This document shows positions 63,258-64,000 of a DNA stretch of 64,000 bases, one piece after another. Positions within the stretch are counted from its first letter, which is position 1; each line of letters opens with the position of its first letter. The notes below the pieces were generated by a model. The model saw nothing but the letters and a program-made list of their open reading frames with translations, was not told the DNA's origin and searched no databases. This DNA is from CAWCGU01 sp963838095. GTDB taxonomy: Bacteria; Actinomycetota; Thermoleophilia; Solirubrobacterales; 70-9. A program made the position numbers and the translations under genes. The stretch is taken from assembly GCA_963838095.1 (NCBI GenBank), contig CAWIPO010000008.1, positions 806,001 to 870,000 on the forward strand, in the 5' to 3' direction.

Positions 63258-64000
63258 GGGTTCTCGCGCAGCGACTTCAGCACCTCGCGGCGCGTGCGCG
63301 GTCCCGGTGCGGTGTTGGACGCGAGCGGTGCGGACTCGTCCTCGCCGCCCGGCTCTCCGCTGAGGTACGCGGCCTCGCGGATCTCGTTCACCTCGTCGCA
63401 GTCGATCTCGTGCCTGCGCTTATCGGGGTTCACCCGGTAGGCAGGAGCGACGTTGCGACCGAGAATCCCGTTGCGGATCGTCCGCGACGGCTTCGGCGCC
63501 TTCCGCGTCGGATCCTCGACGTCTCCCTCGAGGCCGAACGGCAGCCCATAAAGCTCCTTGCCGCGCTCGGTGAACTCGAAGCGGCGCAGCGCGACGATCT
63601 CGTCGTGGGGCGAGCCGTACCAGAGGCTGTCGGTGCCCCAGACGACACGCTTCGGGCCGACGTGGGTGATCAGCTTCCCGAGCAGGTGGGCCGACTGGTC
63701 CGGGTCGAACATCACGTCTCGCCACACCGAGCCCAGCTCGGCATAGACGTTGGGCACGTTCCCGAACCGCTCGCCCTTCTTGCGGTGGCGCGAGGCATCC
63801 CACCTGTTCTCGCGCAGGCTCTTGATCAGCGCATCGACCGTGTTGCTGTCGGACCGTGCCTTCTCGTCGCCCGGATATGGGCGCTGGTCGTCGCCGATGT
63901 CGTGACCGGAGTGGTAGGCGATGATGTTGACGTCGGGAAACTGCCTCGCCGCCGGCCCGACGTCCTTGGGCATGGCCGCGCGCTGGTCGAATCCTGGGAG
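63245..64000 (-). CDS. Amidohydrolase_2-family protein (5' end lies outside window)
   Basis: The C-terminal 251 residues of a TIM-barrel hydrolase. IIAYHSGHDIGDDQRPYPGD carries a metal-type His, VYAELGSVWRDVMFDPDQSA and KRVVWGTDSLWYGSPHDEIV hold the late Asp ligand (WGTDS). DPxxxxRxILGxNxAxxYxV at the end (RNGILGRNVAPAYRVNPDKR) is typical of the amidohydrolase_2 or decarboxylase group. Such enzymes cleave or decarboxylate aromatic or lactone-type substrates. The first part and any export signal lie beyond the right edge. It overlaps the propeller gene. Confidence 0.82.
   Translation of the reverse strand, partial: LPGFDQRAAMPKDVGPAARQFPDVNIIAYHSGHDIGDDQRPYPGDEKARSDSNTVDALIKSLRENRWDASRHRKKGERFGNVPNVYAELGSVWRDVMFDPDQSAHLLGKLITHVGPKRVVWGTDSLWYGSPHDEIVALRRFEFTERGKELYGLPFGLEGDVEDPTRKAPKPSRTIRNGILGRNVAPAYRVNPDKRRHEIDCDEVNEIREAAYLSGEPGGEDESAPLASNTAPGPRTRREVLKSLRENPWSP

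Overview
The window is about 64 kb of high-GC DNA that is almost fully coding. Many genes start with GTG, and genes are packed into long co-directional runs with stop/start overlaps. The mix of a SigB/SigF-type sigma factor, secreted copper proteins, RTX-tailed proteins whose fragments end in a GGPGKDRTKSC-like tail, Asp-rich lipoproteins and the gene orders seen here suggests an actinomycetote, most likely of the class Thermoleophilia (Solirubrobacterales-like). That placement is inference from gene content. The DNA looks like core chromosome: no insertion sequence, integrase, prophage or CRISPR array is visible.

Layout. 1-6.5 kb: a sigma factor cut by the window edge with a SigB-type promoter in front of it, a DUF2294 protein, a PepSY protein, a diguanylate cyclase, a secreted SURNod19-cupredoxin protein, a secreted trypsin-like protease and a lipoprotein. 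6.5-12 kb: a ROK-regulated xylose-type ABC importer operon ending in a frame-broken Gfo/Idh/MocA oxidoreductase. 12-19.7 kb: Kelch protein, a heterodimeric ABC exporter, a lipoprotein, an HNH endonuclease with an SOS-type box, tRNA-Gln and a ferredoxin reductase-like flavoprotein. 19.8-25.1 kb: two TrkA-type RCK proteins with two APC permeases carrying universal-stress domains. 25.1-34.6 kb: a long minus-strand run, fmdB/uracil-DNA glycosylase, tsaE, tsaB, rimI, tsaD, glutaredoxin, rex, a glutamate-cysteine ligase-like enzyme, hppA and an FMN alpha-hydroxy-acid oxidase. 34.9-37.8 kb: pantothenate operon (DUF2520, panC, panD, panB). 37.8-42.2 kb: RTX and beta-propeller secreted proteins. 42.3-54.4 kb: DUF378, YjbQ, acyltransferase, uvrA, VOC protein, two coiled-coil paralogues, an MMPL exporter with a divergent two-component system, and uvrB. 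54.5-64 kb: a GGDEF/EAL protein, DoxX-like protein, lytic transglycosylase, coaE, rpsA, a flavoprotein of the geranylgeranyl reductase type, and an operon of amidohydrolase, propeller and cupredoxin.

How the genes fit together. Housekeeping modules stand out: t6A tRNA modification (tsaB/D/E), coenzyme A supply (panBCD and coaE), nucleotide excision repair (uvrA and uvrB) and translation (rpsA, tRNA-Gln). Around them sit redox and energy genes (rex, glutaredoxin, the H+-pyrophosphatase), two copper-protein loci for the cell exterior, and c-di-GMP enzymes. Several genes are interrupted by single-base frame breaks in GC-rich or homopolymer stretches; sequencing or assembly error is at least as likely as real decay, and these genes are marked as frame-broken rather than dead.
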